Assembly (NCBI GenBank): GCA_947625465.1
Contig: CANQOK010000015.1
Location: 1 to 41,276, forward strand
Reading direction: 5' to 3'
DNA length: 41,276 nt
Source: an uncultured Lachnospiraceae bacterium
Lineage (GTDB): Bacteria; Bacillota; Clostridia; Lachnospirales; Lachnospiraceae
In this document: one piece after another, positions 1-7,248 of the stretch
How the letters are laid out: each line of letters begins with the position of its first letter
How positions within the stretch are numbered: position 1 is the stretch's first letter
Made by a program: the position numbers and the translations under genes
The notes under the pieces: generated by a model
What the model was told of the DNA's origin: nothing
The model's database searches: none
What the model saw: only the letters and a program-made list of their open reading frames with translations

Positions 1-570
1 CAGCTCGATGTTCACGCTCATCCGGTCGGCCAGATGTCCCACCAGATCGATCAGTTCCGGGGGCGCGCCTGGAATCGCCTTCACATGAATATAGCCCTGA
101 AACTGGTACTGTTCCCGCAGCAGAAACAGCGTCCGATACAAGAGTTCCATCGTATGCGCCGGGCTTTCGATCACGCCCGAGCTTAAAAACAAGCCTTCTA
201 TATAATTCCGCCGATAAAATTCCAGAGTCAGCCTTACGACCTCCTCCGGCGTAAACGCCGCCCGGGGCACATCATTCGACGCCCTGTTGATGCAGTATTT
301 ACAGTCGAATACGCATACATTCGTCAATAAGATCTTTAACAACGATACACACCGGCCGTCTCCGGCAAAGGTATGGCAAATCCCGCAGGCGGCCGCGCTT
401 CCCATATGCGCTCCGTCTCCCCGGCGCTCCACTCCGCTGGAGGTGCATGCCACATCATACTTGGCGGCATCTGTCAGGATCCGCAGTTTCTCTTCAAGCG
501 GCATCTCTCCCTGATGCGAAAAAACGGCTGCCTTTTGCGGCAGCCGGGTTATTGTATGCTCTGATTCCAT
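1..570 (-). CDS. Putative DNA modification/repair radical SAM protein (partial, 3' end outside window)
   Basis: The 190 visible residues contain the radical SAM cluster motif CVFDCKYC (C86, C90, C93; CX3CX2C), which binds the 4Fe-4S cluster that cleaves S-adenosylmethionine. The preceding cysteines (C62, C65, C74) and the text after the motif match the family often encoded beside uracil-DNA-glycosylase-like proteins and annotated as a DNA modification/repair radical SAM protein. The reaction is not known. I chose the ATG at 570 because AGGAGG (581-586) lies 10 nt upstream; the in-frame ATG at 579 is too close to it. The promoter is flanked by two SOS boxes, which supports a DNA-damage role. 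The C-terminus is cut off by the window, so the partner gene cannot be seen. Confidence 0.85.
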   Translation of the reverse strand, partial: MESEHTITRLPQKAAVFSHQGEMPLEEKLRILTDAAKYDVACTSSGVERRGDGAHMGSAAACGICHTFAGDGRCVSLLKILLTNVCVFDCKYCINRASNDVPRAAFTPEEVVRLTLEFYRRNYIEGLFLSSGVIESPAHTMELLYRTLFLLREQYQFQGYIHVKAIPGAPPELIDLVGHLADRMSVNIEL

Positions 571-600
571 CCCTGCCATGCCTCCTTCTGTCTGAAATTC

Positions 601-667
601 GAACTTTTGTTCTGTTATCATACCACAGAAGTAAGTCCATGACAAGTATTTTTTCGAACATTTGTTT
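601..667 (-). promoter_or_regulatory. SOS-controlled promoter with two LexA-type boxes
   Basis: On the minus strand TTGTCA (640-645), a 17-nt spacer and TATGAT (617-622) form a near-consensus housekeeping promoter for the radical SAM gene. It is bracketed by GAACTTTTGTTC (601-612), a perfect GAAC-N4-GTTC box over the transcription start, and GAACATTTGTTT (656-667), a one-mismatch box just upstream of the -35. GAAC-N4-GTTC is the LexA/DinR core of Firmicutes. The geometry suggests LexA repression. Confidence 0.8.
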
Positions 668-671
668 GTTT

Positions 672-1970
672 TTATTTTACCGTATTCTTCACATTCCGAT
701 TAATATATTTACTCTTATATTTGGAATATACAATCGTCTGTTCATCATACAGTCCGTAATAACCGGACATCGCATAGCTGATCGCTACGATCAGCAGGAT
801 AAAATGGGACGCCTCAAAGCCGAACACTTCAAAGCCGATCAGGATCGAAGTAACCGGGCAGTTGGTAACGCCGCAGAACACGGCGATCATTCCCATTGCC
901 GCACAGAGCGACGGCGACAGCCCGACAAGCTGTCCGAATACGCATCCGAAGGTAGCACCCACAAAAAAGGACGGTACGATCTCTCCGCCTTTAAAGCCGG
1001 CCTCAATGGTGATGGCGGTAAACAGGATCTTCAGGGCAAATGCCGGCGGATTCGCCTGCCCTTCCACAATCGCACGGCTGATGATATCCGTTCCGGCGCC
1101 CAGATAATCCCGGCTGCCCACCAGAAAGGTAAGCCCGATCACCAGAATACCGGCAGCGGCAACCCGGAGATAAGGATTCACCAGATATTTCCGGTACAGT
1201 TCTCCCGTCTTGTGCAAAAAGATACAAAAAATAATACTCAGTCCCGCGCAGAGGATCCCCAGGATAATGATCTCCGTCCCGCTGAGCAGCGTCATCTTCG
1301 GAACCGACTGAATCGGAAACGCCTCCGCACGGACTCCCATCCATCCGGAAATGCCGGCAGCAATCAGTGCCGACAGCACACAGGGTACCAGCGCCGTATA
1401 GTACATCACGCCGACGCTGACGATCTCCATAGAGAAAATGGCGGCTGCCATCGGAGTTCCGAACAGAGCGGAGAACGCCGCGCTCATGCCGCACATGATC
1501 AGCAGATGCATATCCGCTTTCTCCAGATGAAAGATCTTTCCGAAAAAATTACCGATGCTGCCGCCCATCTGCAGCGCAGCGCCTTCCCGGCCTGCGGAAC
1601 CTCCGAACAGATGCGTCAAAATCGTACCGATAAAGATCAGCGGCGCCACTCGAAACGGTGTCTCCACATTCTTATGCAGAGAAGAAATCACCCGGTTTGT
1701 CCCGCCGTCATCCTTATATCCGGAAAACCGGTACAGCGCGACAATGGCAAGTCCGGCAGCAGGCAGCAGGAACAAAAGCCAGCTATAGGCATTCCGCATG
1801 TCGGTCGCCCAGCGCAGACAGAGTGCGAATACACCGCCGATACTGCCCACGACCACGCCGGACAGCACGGCAAATCCGATCCACTGCAGCAATACCTTCG
1901 CATTCCGGTACGCACGCCTCATATAGGAATGATTTAATAAAAATCCTGTTTTCCCGTGATTCTCTTCCAT
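672..1970 (-). CDS. CLC-family anion channel/antiporter, possibly fluoride-type
   Basis: A 432-residue, highly hydrophobic CLC protein with about ten or more membrane segments. Recognisable CLC signatures are GSAGREGAALQ (the GREG selectivity motif), GTPMAAAIFSMEI and FKGGEIVPSFFVGATFG (the GxFxP region). The usual GSGIP motif is replaced by a GGTN-type sequence, and the GFKGGE-P-FF-GAT signature is typical of the fluoride/proton CLC-F branch, so fluoride export is likely but not proven. No fluoride riboswitch is seen. The start lies 5 nt after the stop of the upstream lipoprotein gene with no close Shine-Dalgarno, so it is probably co-transcribed and translationally coupled with it. Confidence 0.85.
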   Translation of the reverse strand: MEENHGKTGFLLNHSYMRRAYRNAKVLLQWIGFAVLSGVVVGSIGGVFALCLRWATDMRNAYSWLLFLLPAAGLAIVALYRFSGYKDDGGTNRVISSLHKNVETPFRVAPLIFIGTILTHLFGGSAGREGAALQMGGSIGNFFGKIFHLEKADMHLLIMCGMSAAFSALFGTPMAAAIFSMEIVSVGVMYYTALVPCVLSALIAAGISGWMGVRAEAFPIQSVPKMTLLSGTEIIILGILCAGLSIIFCIFLHKTGELYRKYLVNPYLRVAAAGILVIGLTFLVGSRDYLGAGTDIISRAIVEGQANPPAFALKILFTAITIEAGFKGGEIVPSFFVGATFGCVFGQLVGLSPSLCAAMGMIAVFCGVTNCPVTSILIGFEVFGFEASHFILLIVAISYAMSGYYGLYDEQTIVYSKYKSKYINRNVKNTVK

Positions 1971-1975
1971 AGTGG

Positions 1976-3130
1976 TTATTCTGCAGCCGTTGTGGTATCT
2001 CCTTCTGCTTCCGTGGTATCCCCTTCCGCCGTCGTCTCATTTTCTGTCGTTGTTTCACTCGCCGCAGTCGTCGTCGGATCTTCCACAACCTTAACATTAT
2101 CTGCGATCAGATCGAAGACCTTATTGGATAAAATACTGTATTCAATTTCCTCTTTTCCGTACAGGGACTCTAATTCTGCTACGGAATTGGCGCTTTGCTG
2201 CGTCGCGTAAATGGAAGCCTGTTCCTTGTATTCATCTTCACTGATGGTCCAGCCTTCCTTCTTGGCAATCTCCATCACAACCATCTTTTCCTTGGAGGAC
2301 GCCTGCGCCTGCGTCAGGATCTGCGCATCCCATTCTTCCTGACTGATACCTGCATTCTGCAGATAAGTAGCGACGTCGCCGCCTGTGGTATAATAGATCT
2401 GATATTCCATATAGCTGCTGATCCGTTCCTGCATGGAAGCCACATCTTCGGAATCATAACTCTCTACTTCTACTGTTCCGAGATAGCTGTTCCAGACAGA
2501 ATTGATGATCTGGTTCAAACGCAGCCGTTTCTCAATATATTCCCGGAATTCCTTCACATTCTTACAATCGGTGTAATCAAAATACTTGGTAACAAATTCG
2601 TCATTCACTTCCGGAACGATCTTCTCTGTCACCTTATTTACTGTGATATCAAATGTCGTCTCCTTGCCTGCCAGATTCGGATCGTTGCTGTAGTTCTCCG
2701 GAAATGTAACCTTGATCTGGAAGGACTCGCCTTTCTTATGTCCGACCAGCTGATCTTCAAATCCCGGAATAAATTTCCCGGAGCCGATCTCCAGATCATA
2801 ACCGGTGGCTGTTCCGCCGTCAAACGCGGTTCCATCCAGCTTGCCTTCATAATCAATATTGACCGTATCGCCTTCCGCGATCGCGCCGTCCTTTTCTTTA
2901 GTCGTCGCATTGTCTTCCGCAGCATTCTTCATCTGCGTATCAATGTCTTCATCCGTTACTTCTACCGTGGACTGATATACCTCAAGCCCTTTGTAATCCG
3001 GCAGGGATTTTAATTTGCCTTCTGTTGCCGCCGGCGTCGTATCCTCAGAACCGGAGTCGCCGCAGCCGGTCAGCGCGGTACCGGCCATACACATACACAA
3101 TAAAGCGACCGCTAATTTTCTTCTAATCAT
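1976..3130 (-). CDS. Secreted FKBP-type peptidyl-prolyl isomerase lipoprotein, trigger-factor-like
   Basis: About 384 residues. The N-terminus is a lipoprotein signal (MIRRK, hydrophobic core, lipobox LTGC), so the protein should be anchored outside the membrane. Next comes an FKBP-like prolyl isomerase domain (about residues 75-165; GDTVNIDYEGKLDG, GSGKFIPGFEDQLVG), then a helical region like the trigger factor C-terminal chaperone domain, then a T/E-rich tail. It lacks the ribosome-binding N-domain, so it is an extracellular folding factor rather than cytosolic Tig. The frame opens at a TTG at 3142; I prefer the ATG at 3130, since AAAGG is only 1 nt from the TTG. It heads a two-gene operon with the CLC gene. 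Confidence 0.88.
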   Translation of the reverse strand: MIRRKLAVALLCMCMAGTALTGCGDSGSEDTTPAATEGKLKSLPDYKGLEVYQSTVEVTDEDIDTQMKNAAEDNATTKEKDGAIAEGDTVNIDYEGKLDGTAFDGGTATGYDLEIGSGKFIPGFEDQLVGHKKGESFQIKVTFPENYSNDPNLAGKETTFDITVNKVTEKIVPEVNDEFVTKYFDYTDCKNVKEFREYIEKRLRLNQIINSVWNSYLGTVEVESYDSEDVASMQERISSYMEYQIYYTTGGDVATYLQNAGISQEEWDAQILTQAQASSKEKMVVMEIAKKEGWTISEDEYKEQASIYATQQSANSVAELESLYGKEEIEYSILSNKVFDLIADNVKVVEDPTTTAASETTTENETTAEGDTTEAEGDTTTAAE

Positions 3131-3189
3131 TTTTCTAACCAAACCTTTCTCTTAATCCCGTATCAGATCCTGAAATCTGCACGTCTGCT

Positions 3190-3218
3190 ATCATAACACA
3201 TTTTTTTCTGTATGAAAA
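3190..3218 (-). promoter_or_regulatory. Promoter of the isomerase lipoprotein/CLC operon
   Basis: On the minus strand TTTTCA (3213-3218) and TATGAT (3190-3195) are 17 nt apart, about 60 nt upstream of the lipoprotein start. The -10 is strong and the -35 weak. Confidence 0.55.
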
Positions 3219-3254
3219 GCATTTTAATGAAATTCACATACTTTTCAATCTCCC

Positions 3255-4466
3255 TCAGCCTTTTGTAAAATATGGAACAAAATCCACTTTATGCGGGCTG
3301 TTTGGGAACAAATGCCGGTAAACCTCCAGGAAATAATCGTCCGTCATGCTGGCAATGTAATCCACTACGATCTGATTGGGCTCCGTCTCCCGGTAAGACT
3401 CTCTGCTTCCGTAATATCCCCGCTGCTCCTCCACGAACCGGATATGATGAGAAAAAATAAGCGCTTCTTCATTTCCGGTTTTCAGCTGCGTTAGCAGTTC
3501 CCGATAAAGTTCCTCAAACATAGGCGCGATCTCCGTCTGATACAGATGATCCACCCGCTCATTCTGATAAATATAGCGGTAATTTTCCCGCTTTGCTGTT
3601 TTCAGATCCGCATAGTATTCCTCATCCATCAGAATATAATCTTTTCCATAGCTGTTTTCTATGATATTTACCGTCAGATTATTGACGATCTCCGCATTAT
3701 TGGAACCCAGAGCGGTTTTGGAAAAACAATCAGTGTTTTCCAGAAGTCCTGCCTTCACCGCATCCTGCCTGTCTTTCCCCAGATACGCGATCATATCGGA
3801 AATCCGCACAACGCAGGCTTCCAGCGTAGACGGTACCAACCCGGAAATCGCGATTTCATCCGCATAACATTCCTCCACACGGGCGTCAAACGCGGCAAAA
3901 TCCATATGAGGAACCGGCTTATATTCTTTCTGCTCAAACTCTCCGTTATGACAGAGGATCCCATCCAGCGTCTGCAGGCTGATGTTCCGGTCAAACATAC
4001 TGTCCAGCACCCGCACGCTATGTACATTATGATTAAAATAGCGCCCGGTATGTTCCTGATACAATCGGCTCAGGATCCGCTCTCCCGCATGTCCAAAGGG
4101 CGTATGCCCGATATCATGTCCCAGCGAGATCGCTTCGATCAGATCTTCATTCAGTCCCAGAACCCGTCCGATATTTCGCGCGATCCGCGCCACCAGCTGT
4201 ACATGCAGTGCCCGTCTGGAAATATCGTCATTCTGATAAAAAGAAAACACCTGCGTTTTATCCGCATAACGGCTGTAATACGGGCTGTGGATAATCTTTT
4301 CAATATCCCGTACATACGCGGGGCGCCACAGATTCGCCCGATCCCTGTCCTGCCTGCGTACCACTTCTTCATCCCGGCAGGCTGCCGGATTCTTCCAGCC
4401 CCTGTTTTTGTCTTCTATGATCCTCTGCTGCAGCTGTTCTGATAATTTATGATAATGCACTCCCAT
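3255..4466 (-). CDS. dgt: Deoxyguanosinetriphosphate triphosphohydrolase-like HD-domain protein
   Basis: 403 residues from the ATG at 4466, which has GGAG 5 nt upstream; the frame stays open 28 codons further but that stretch overlaps the promoter. Family marks are RANLWRPAYVRDIEKI, then RRALHVQLVARIARNIGRVL, then the HD metal motif LGHDIGHTPFGHAGE (about residues 115-130), which identify the dNTP triphosphohydrolase branch of HD phosphohydrolases. Members cut dNTPs to nucleoside and triphosphate and so tune dNTP pools. Substrate preference cannot be read from sequence, so the symbol is a family label. The gene is divergent from rubrerythrin with its own promoter. Confidence 0.88.
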   Translation of the reverse strand: MGVHYHKLSEQLQQRIIEDKNRGWKNPAACRDEEVVRRQDRDRANLWRPAYVRDIEKIIHSPYYSRYADKTQVFSFYQNDDISRRALHVQLVARIARNIGRVLGLNEDLIEAISLGHDIGHTPFGHAGERILSRLYQEHTGRYFNHNVHSVRVLDSMFDRNISLQTLDGILCHNGEFEQKEYKPVPHMDFAAFDARVEECYADEIAISGLVPSTLEACVVRISDMIAYLGKDRQDAVKAGLLENTDCFSKTALGSNNAEIVNNLTVNIIENSYGKDYILMDEEYYADLKTAKRENYRYIYQNERVDHLYQTEIAPMFEELYRELLTQLKTGNEEALIFSHHIRFVEEQRGYYGSRESYRETEPNQIVVDYIASMTDDYFLEVYRHLFPNSPHKVDFVPYFTKG

Positions 4467-4509
4467 ACGCTCTCCATTCCGGAATCTTTTTTCCTTGCAT
4501 TTTCCTGTT

Positions 4510-4538
4510 ATCATACCACGGTTTTTTGGTAAGGACAA
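4510..4538 (-). promoter_or_regulatory. Promoter of the dGTPase-like gene
   Basis: On the minus strand TTGTCC (4533-4538), a 17-nt spacer and TATGAT (4510-4515), 43 nt upstream of the chosen ATG. It excludes the upstream reading-frame extension. Confidence 0.7.
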
Positions 4539-4550
4539 GCCATTTTCCAA

Positions 4551-4579
4551 TTGACAATACCACTGCGCTATTCTATAAT
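4551..4579 (+). promoter_or_regulatory. Perfect consensus promoter of rubrerythrin
   Basis: TTGACA (4551-4556), 17-nt spacer, TATAAT (4574-4579). A full consensus match predicts very high constitutive transcription. A good Shine-Dalgarno AAGGAG (4602-4607) precedes the ATG by 8 nt. Confidence 0.9.
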
Positions 4580-4615
4580 AAGCGGTAGAAATTTTTTATT
4601 TAAGGAGATGGAATT

Positions 4616-5164
4616 ATGGCAAAATTTGTATGTAATGTCTGTGGTTACGTTTATGAGGGAGATACCCTTCCCGCTGATTTCACCTGCCCTGTCTGCAAGG
4701 CACCGGCAGCCAAGTTTACCAAACAGGCTGATGAGATGACCTGGGCTGCCGAGCATGTAGTCGGCGTCGCACAGGGTGTCAGCGAAGATATTCTGGCTGA
4801 TTTAAGAGCAAACTTCGAAGGCGAGTGCACAGAAGTCGGCATGTATCTGGCTATGGCAAGAGTTGCGCACAGAGAAGGCTATCCGGAGATCGGTATGTAC
4901 TATGAGAAAGCCGCTTATGAAGAAGCAGAGCACGCTGCCAAATTCGCTGAATTACTGGGCGAAGTTGTAACCGACAGCACCAAGAAAAACCTGCAGTTAA
5001 GAGTAGACGCTGAAAACGGCGCAACCGCAGGTAAGACCGACCTGGCTAAGCGCGCAAAAGCCGCTAACCTGGATGCGATCCATGATACCGTACATGAAAT
5101 GGCCCGCGACGAAGCCCGTCACGGCAAAGCTTTCAAAGGATTATTAGAAAGATACTTTGGTTAA
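4616..5164 (+). CDS. rbr: Rubrerythrin with N-terminal rubredoxin domain (reverse rubrerythrin)
   Basis: 182 residues. The rubredoxin-like iron centre comes first ([10 protein letters not shown] at 6-15 and CPVC at 24-27), followed by the ferritin-like diiron domain with helix motifs [33 protein letters not shown] and [15 protein letters not shown]. This reversed order defines the clostridial reverse rubrerythrins, cytosolic NADH-linked peroxide reductases that protect anaerobes from hydrogen peroxide and oxygen. The perfect promoter fits an abundant protein. A hairpin terminator follows 24 nt after the stop, so it is monocistronic. Confidence 0.95.
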   Translation: MAKFVCNVCGYVYEGDTLPADFTCPVCKAPAAKFTKQADEMTWAAEHVVGVAQGVSEDILADLRANFEGECTEVGMYLAMARVAHREGYPEIGMYYEKAAYEEAEHAAKFAELLGEVVTDSTKKNLQLRVDAENGATAGKTDLAKRAKAANLDAIHDTVHEMARDEARHGKAFKGLLERYFG

Positions 5165-5187
5165 GCTACAAGCCATGCAATGACAAA

Positions 5188-5236
5188 AACATCAACTGCT
5201 GCGGGAGCTTGCTCACAGAGGCAGTTGATGTTTTTT
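5188..5236 (+). terminator. Terminator of rubrerythrin
   Basis: A 12-bp stem AACATCAACTGC (5188-5199) / GCAGTTGATGTT (5221-5232) is followed by a run of T. The 21-nt loop begins the repeat-like sequence that continues downstream. Confidence 0.85.
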
Positions 5237-5299
5237 GTTATTATACGGCGACAGCCGTCCAGCGAAAAATGCCCCGCATTTTGAGCGGGCATGGCTTGT
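5232..5299. repeat. REP-like palindromic repeat, copy 1
   Basis: A 68-bp unit identical to copy 2 119 bp away. It holds two small hairpins: ACGGC-GACA-GCCGT, and ATGCCCCGC pairing with GCGGGCAT around ATTTTGA. It lies between genes and encodes nothing convincing. A shorter shared piece (GGAGCTTGCT) precedes each copy, so the duplicated block is close to 120 bp. Confidence 0.85.
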
Positions 5300-5350
5300 T
5301 CACTATAATGCGGCCGCATGCCGCGGAGCTTGCTTGTCAAGAGGACAGTC

Positions 5351-5418
5351 TTTTTGTTATTATACGGCGACAGCCGTCCAGCGAAAAATGCCCCGCATTT
5401 TGAGCGGGCATGGCTTGT
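5351..5418. repeat. REP-like palindromic repeat, copy 2
   Basis: Second identical 68-bp copy with the same two hairpins, ending 25 nt before the stop of the mini-Rpn gene. Spacing to copy 1 suggests tandem duplication of a roughly 120-bp block. Confidence 0.85.
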
Positions 5419-5443
5419 CCGCGACATGCGGCAGCATGCCTCC

Positions 5444-5767
5444 TCAGATTCCATACATCCGATACATTTCATTCCTTATCTTGATATCGTCCGCTGCTGT
5501 TACAATATCCGCTATCCTGCCGTCTTTCTTTAGACGCAAAATCAGCTGAACCAGCCGCTTTTCGCCTTCTTCTCTGCCTTCTGCCCTGCCGCGCTTCTCG
5601 CCTTTTATTTCCGCTTCCGCAAGCAGCATATCCATCGCTAAACACATATCGATCTCCTCCTCGTCTTTCCTGTATTTTAGCTTCGTATTGGTATGGCTCT
5701 CGATTACCCTGACCGCATCCGCGCTCACTGTCATGTATTTTTTAGCGCAAATATCTTTCTCCGCCAT
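5444..5767 (-). CDS. Miniature Rpn-family protein lacking the nuclease core
   Basis: 107 residues. The first dozen (MAEKDICAKKYM) resemble the N-terminus of the full-length Rpn gene at 35.3-36.4 kb (MGRKDIAAKAYL). The text then jumps to the C-terminal part (SHTNTKLKYRK, EEEIDMCLAMDM, charged GEKRGRAEGREEGEKR tail), matching NLYTNAGFKYIEKEG, GRVDMCQAM of the large protein. The whole PD-(D/E)XK nuclease core between is missing, so this looks like an internal-deletion derivative. It keeps a good Shine-Dalgarno (GGAGGTG, 6 nt from the ATG) and promoters, so it is probably expressed. It could be a decayed fragment or a kept small partner of full-length Rpn proteins. An internal Shine-Dalgarno (5656-5661) precedes ATG 5647. 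Confidence 0.75.
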   Translation of the reverse strand: MAEKDICAKKYMTVSADAVRVIESHTNTKLKYRKDEEEIDMCLAMDMLLAEAEIKGEKRGRAEGREEGEKRLVQLILRLKKDGRIADIVTAADDIKIRNEMYRMYGI

Positions 5768-5779
5768 ATCTTCACCTCC

Positions 5780-5833
5780 ATTCTACCCTTTTTAATTTTC
5801 ATTTTCAATAAATATTTTTATTTATTTTGTCAA
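5780..5833 (-). promoter_or_regulatory. Tandem promoters of the mini-Rpn gene
   Basis: Two minus-strand candidates. The proximal one is TTGAAA (5803-5808), 17 nt, TAGAAT (5780-5785), with the -10 directly abutting the Shine-Dalgarno. The distal one is TTGACA (5828-5833), 17 nt, TATTGA (5805-5810). The same proximal arrangement precedes both full-length Rpn genes. Confidence 0.5.
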
Positions 5834-5854
5834 TTCTTTTTTATATTTTTGCAA

Positions 5855-5892
5855 ATAAAAAGAAGCCGTAACCCCATCGGCTTCTCTTTTTG
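5855..5892 (-). terminator. Terminator downstream of the LytTR gene
   Basis: AGAAGCCG (5861-5868) pairs with CGGCTTCT (5878-5885). Read on the minus strand it is followed by TTTTTA; a shorter T run on the plus strand may make it partly bidirectional. Confidence 0.75.
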
Positions 5893-5912
5893 CTACCCTT
5901 CCAATATCTATG

Positions 5913-6278
5913 TTAGTCCCGGATGCGCCAATGCTCTGCCGGCAGCCCCAGATAAGTCAGATAGGCTGCAGCTACCTGCGCATTCCGCTGCCGGGCAATC
6001 GGAAACACCTGTCCGGATTTCATTTGAACTTCACCGTTTTTTAACTGCCTGATCTGTTCGGGATTGACCGCGATCCGCTGCGTACAGCGGATCAGCAGCT
6101 TCTCCATCCCTTTCAGAATATGTTCCGCACTGTCCCGGAAAGAAAACCGAAAATCCCGGCCATGCACAACGATCTCTCCATTGATTCCTTCAATCGCGAT
6201 CAATTCTTTCATTTCTACACAGATAATTTTGGTTTTTTCAAAAAACAGGATCCGATCCTGCATAACTTCAACTTTCAT
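5913..6278 (-). CDS. LytTR-type DNA-binding domain regulator
   Basis: 121 residues. The region from about residue 20 to 105 (IICVEMKELIAIEG, FRFRDSAEHIL-like helix, LIRCTQRIAVNPEQI, GQVFPIARQRNAQV) follows the LytTR beta-strand pattern, with the usual HRS/VN segment as TQRIAVN. There is no receiver domain, so this is a stand-alone LytTR regulator, perhaps controlled at the level of its own expression. The start has only a weak upstream AGG. It is divergent from trhA across a 225-bp region rich in inverted repeats and could bind there. Target genes are unknown. Confidence 0.65.
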   Translation of the reverse strand: MKVEVMQDRILFFEKTKIICVEMKELIAIEGINGEIVVHGRDFRFSFRDSAEHILKGMEKLLIRCTQRIAVNPEQIRQLKNGEVQMKSGQVFPIARQRNAQVAAAYLTYLGLPAEHWRIRD

Positions 6279-6406
6279 TTTACGTTCGATACCTGATACT
6301 GCATTCAGGCTGTACCGGTATCTTCCTCCGTATGCATATTATCCTGATGCTTCTACTCCCCGCATATCTTAGTTTCATAAATTTAAAAAAATGTGAACAA
6401 AAGGGG

Positions 6407-6497
6407 TTGACATTCAAAGCTTTATGATGTAGTATCAGTTTACCGTAACATAGTTTTAAAAACTACTTGTCATAACAAGTGCATTTAGAAAGAGAGG
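6407..6497 (+). promoter_or_regulatory. trhA promoter with two downstream palindromes
   Basis: TTGACA (6407-6412), 17 nt, TAGTAT (6430-6435). The untranslated leader carries two perfect inverted repeats in a row, TAGTTTT-A-AAAACTA (6451-6465) and ACTTGT-CATA-ACAAGT (6465-6480), sharing one base. They then run into the Shine-Dalgarno AGAGAGG (6491-6497). They look like operators or leader hairpins. Confidence 0.65.
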
Positions 6498-6503
6498 TAT
6501 CCT

Positions 6504-7163
6504 ATGATTCATGCAAAAGATCCGGGCAGTGCGATTACCCATTTTATCGGAATGCTGATGGCAATTTTTGCCGCAACTCCACTGATGATCAAGGCGGCAT
6601 TGATGCCGGATAAGATTCATTCCATTTCGCTTGGTATTTTTATGATCAGTATGATCCTTCTGTATGCAGCCAGTACCCTGTACCATACACTGGATCTGTC
6701 AGAACGGGCCAACCGCATTTTTCGGAAGATCGACCATATGATGATCTTTGTTCTGATCGCAGGTACCTATACGCCCGTATGTCTGATCGTGCTGGGCGGT
6801 ACCGGAGGGCTGGTACTGTTCTCCATCGTCTGGGGCGCTGCCATTGCCGGTATTTTGATCAAAGCCTTTTGGATCACCTGTCCGAAATGGTTTTCCTCAC
6901 TTCTGTATATCGGTATGGGCTGGCTCTGCGTTCTGATGTTTACACAGATCATCAATAACCTGTCTCACGCCGCGTTCGGGTGGCTGCTGGCAGGCGGCAT
7001 CATCTATACGGTCGGCGGCGTTATTTATGCTCTGAAGCTGCCGCTGTTCAATTCCCGGCATAAAAACTTCGGTTCCCATGAGATCTTTCACCTGTTCGTC
7101 ATGGGCGGAAGCATCTGCCATTTTATCTTTATGTACGGATTTGTCGTACAAATGCCGTTATAA
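6504..7163 (+). CDS. trhA: HlyIII/TrhA family seven-helix membrane protein
   Basis: 219 residues with seven predicted membrane helices. Conserved PAQR/hemolysin III marks are STLYHTLDLSE after helix 2, KIDHMMIFVLIAGTYTP, and FGSHEIFHLFVMGGSICHF near the C-terminus; the histidines in these match the zinc ligands of the family. Bacterial members affect membrane energetics and fluidity homeostasis, and the old name hemolysin III is probably misleading. It is a single gene between its own promoter and a strong terminator, divergent from the LytTR regulator. Confidence 0.92.
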   Translation: MIHAKDPGSAITHFIGMLMAIFAATPLMIKAALMPDKIHSISLGIFMISMILLYAASTLYHTLDLSERANRIFRKIDHMMIFVLIAGTYTPVCLIVLGGTGGLVLFSIVWGAAIAGILIKAFWITCPKWFSSLLYIGMGWLCVLMFTQIINNLSHAAFGWLLAGGIIYTVGGVIYALKLPLFNSRHKNFGSHEIFHLFVMGGSICHFIFMYGFVVQMPL

Positions 7164-7183
7164 GCTGTCATTTTACTGCAAAT

Positions 7184-7223
7184 AAAAAGCGGGCCGCCGG
7201 ATTTGCCTCCGGGCCCGCTTTTC
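7184..7223. terminator. Bidirectional terminator between trhA and the P-type ATPase
   Basis: GCGGGCC (7189-7195) pairs with GGCCCGC (7212-7218), extended by an inner CCGGA/TCCGG helix. There are A runs before and T runs after, so it serves the converging genes on both strands. Confidence 0.9.
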
Positions 7224-7248
7224 TGTTATCTTCTGTTTGCCCTATTTT

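Noticed and set aside
447-1937. Long plus-strand open frame of 496 codons opposite the CLC gene
   Set aside because: Its translation is low-complexity, rich in R/H/Q, with no domain. The minus-strand CLC protein has clear family motifs, so this is an antisense shadow of a G+C-rich gene.
5161-5472. 103-codon minus-strand frame across the REP-like repeats
   Set aside because: It is the translation of duplicated palindromic sequence, repeats itself internally, and has no Shine-Dalgarno. It is repeat-derived, not a gene.
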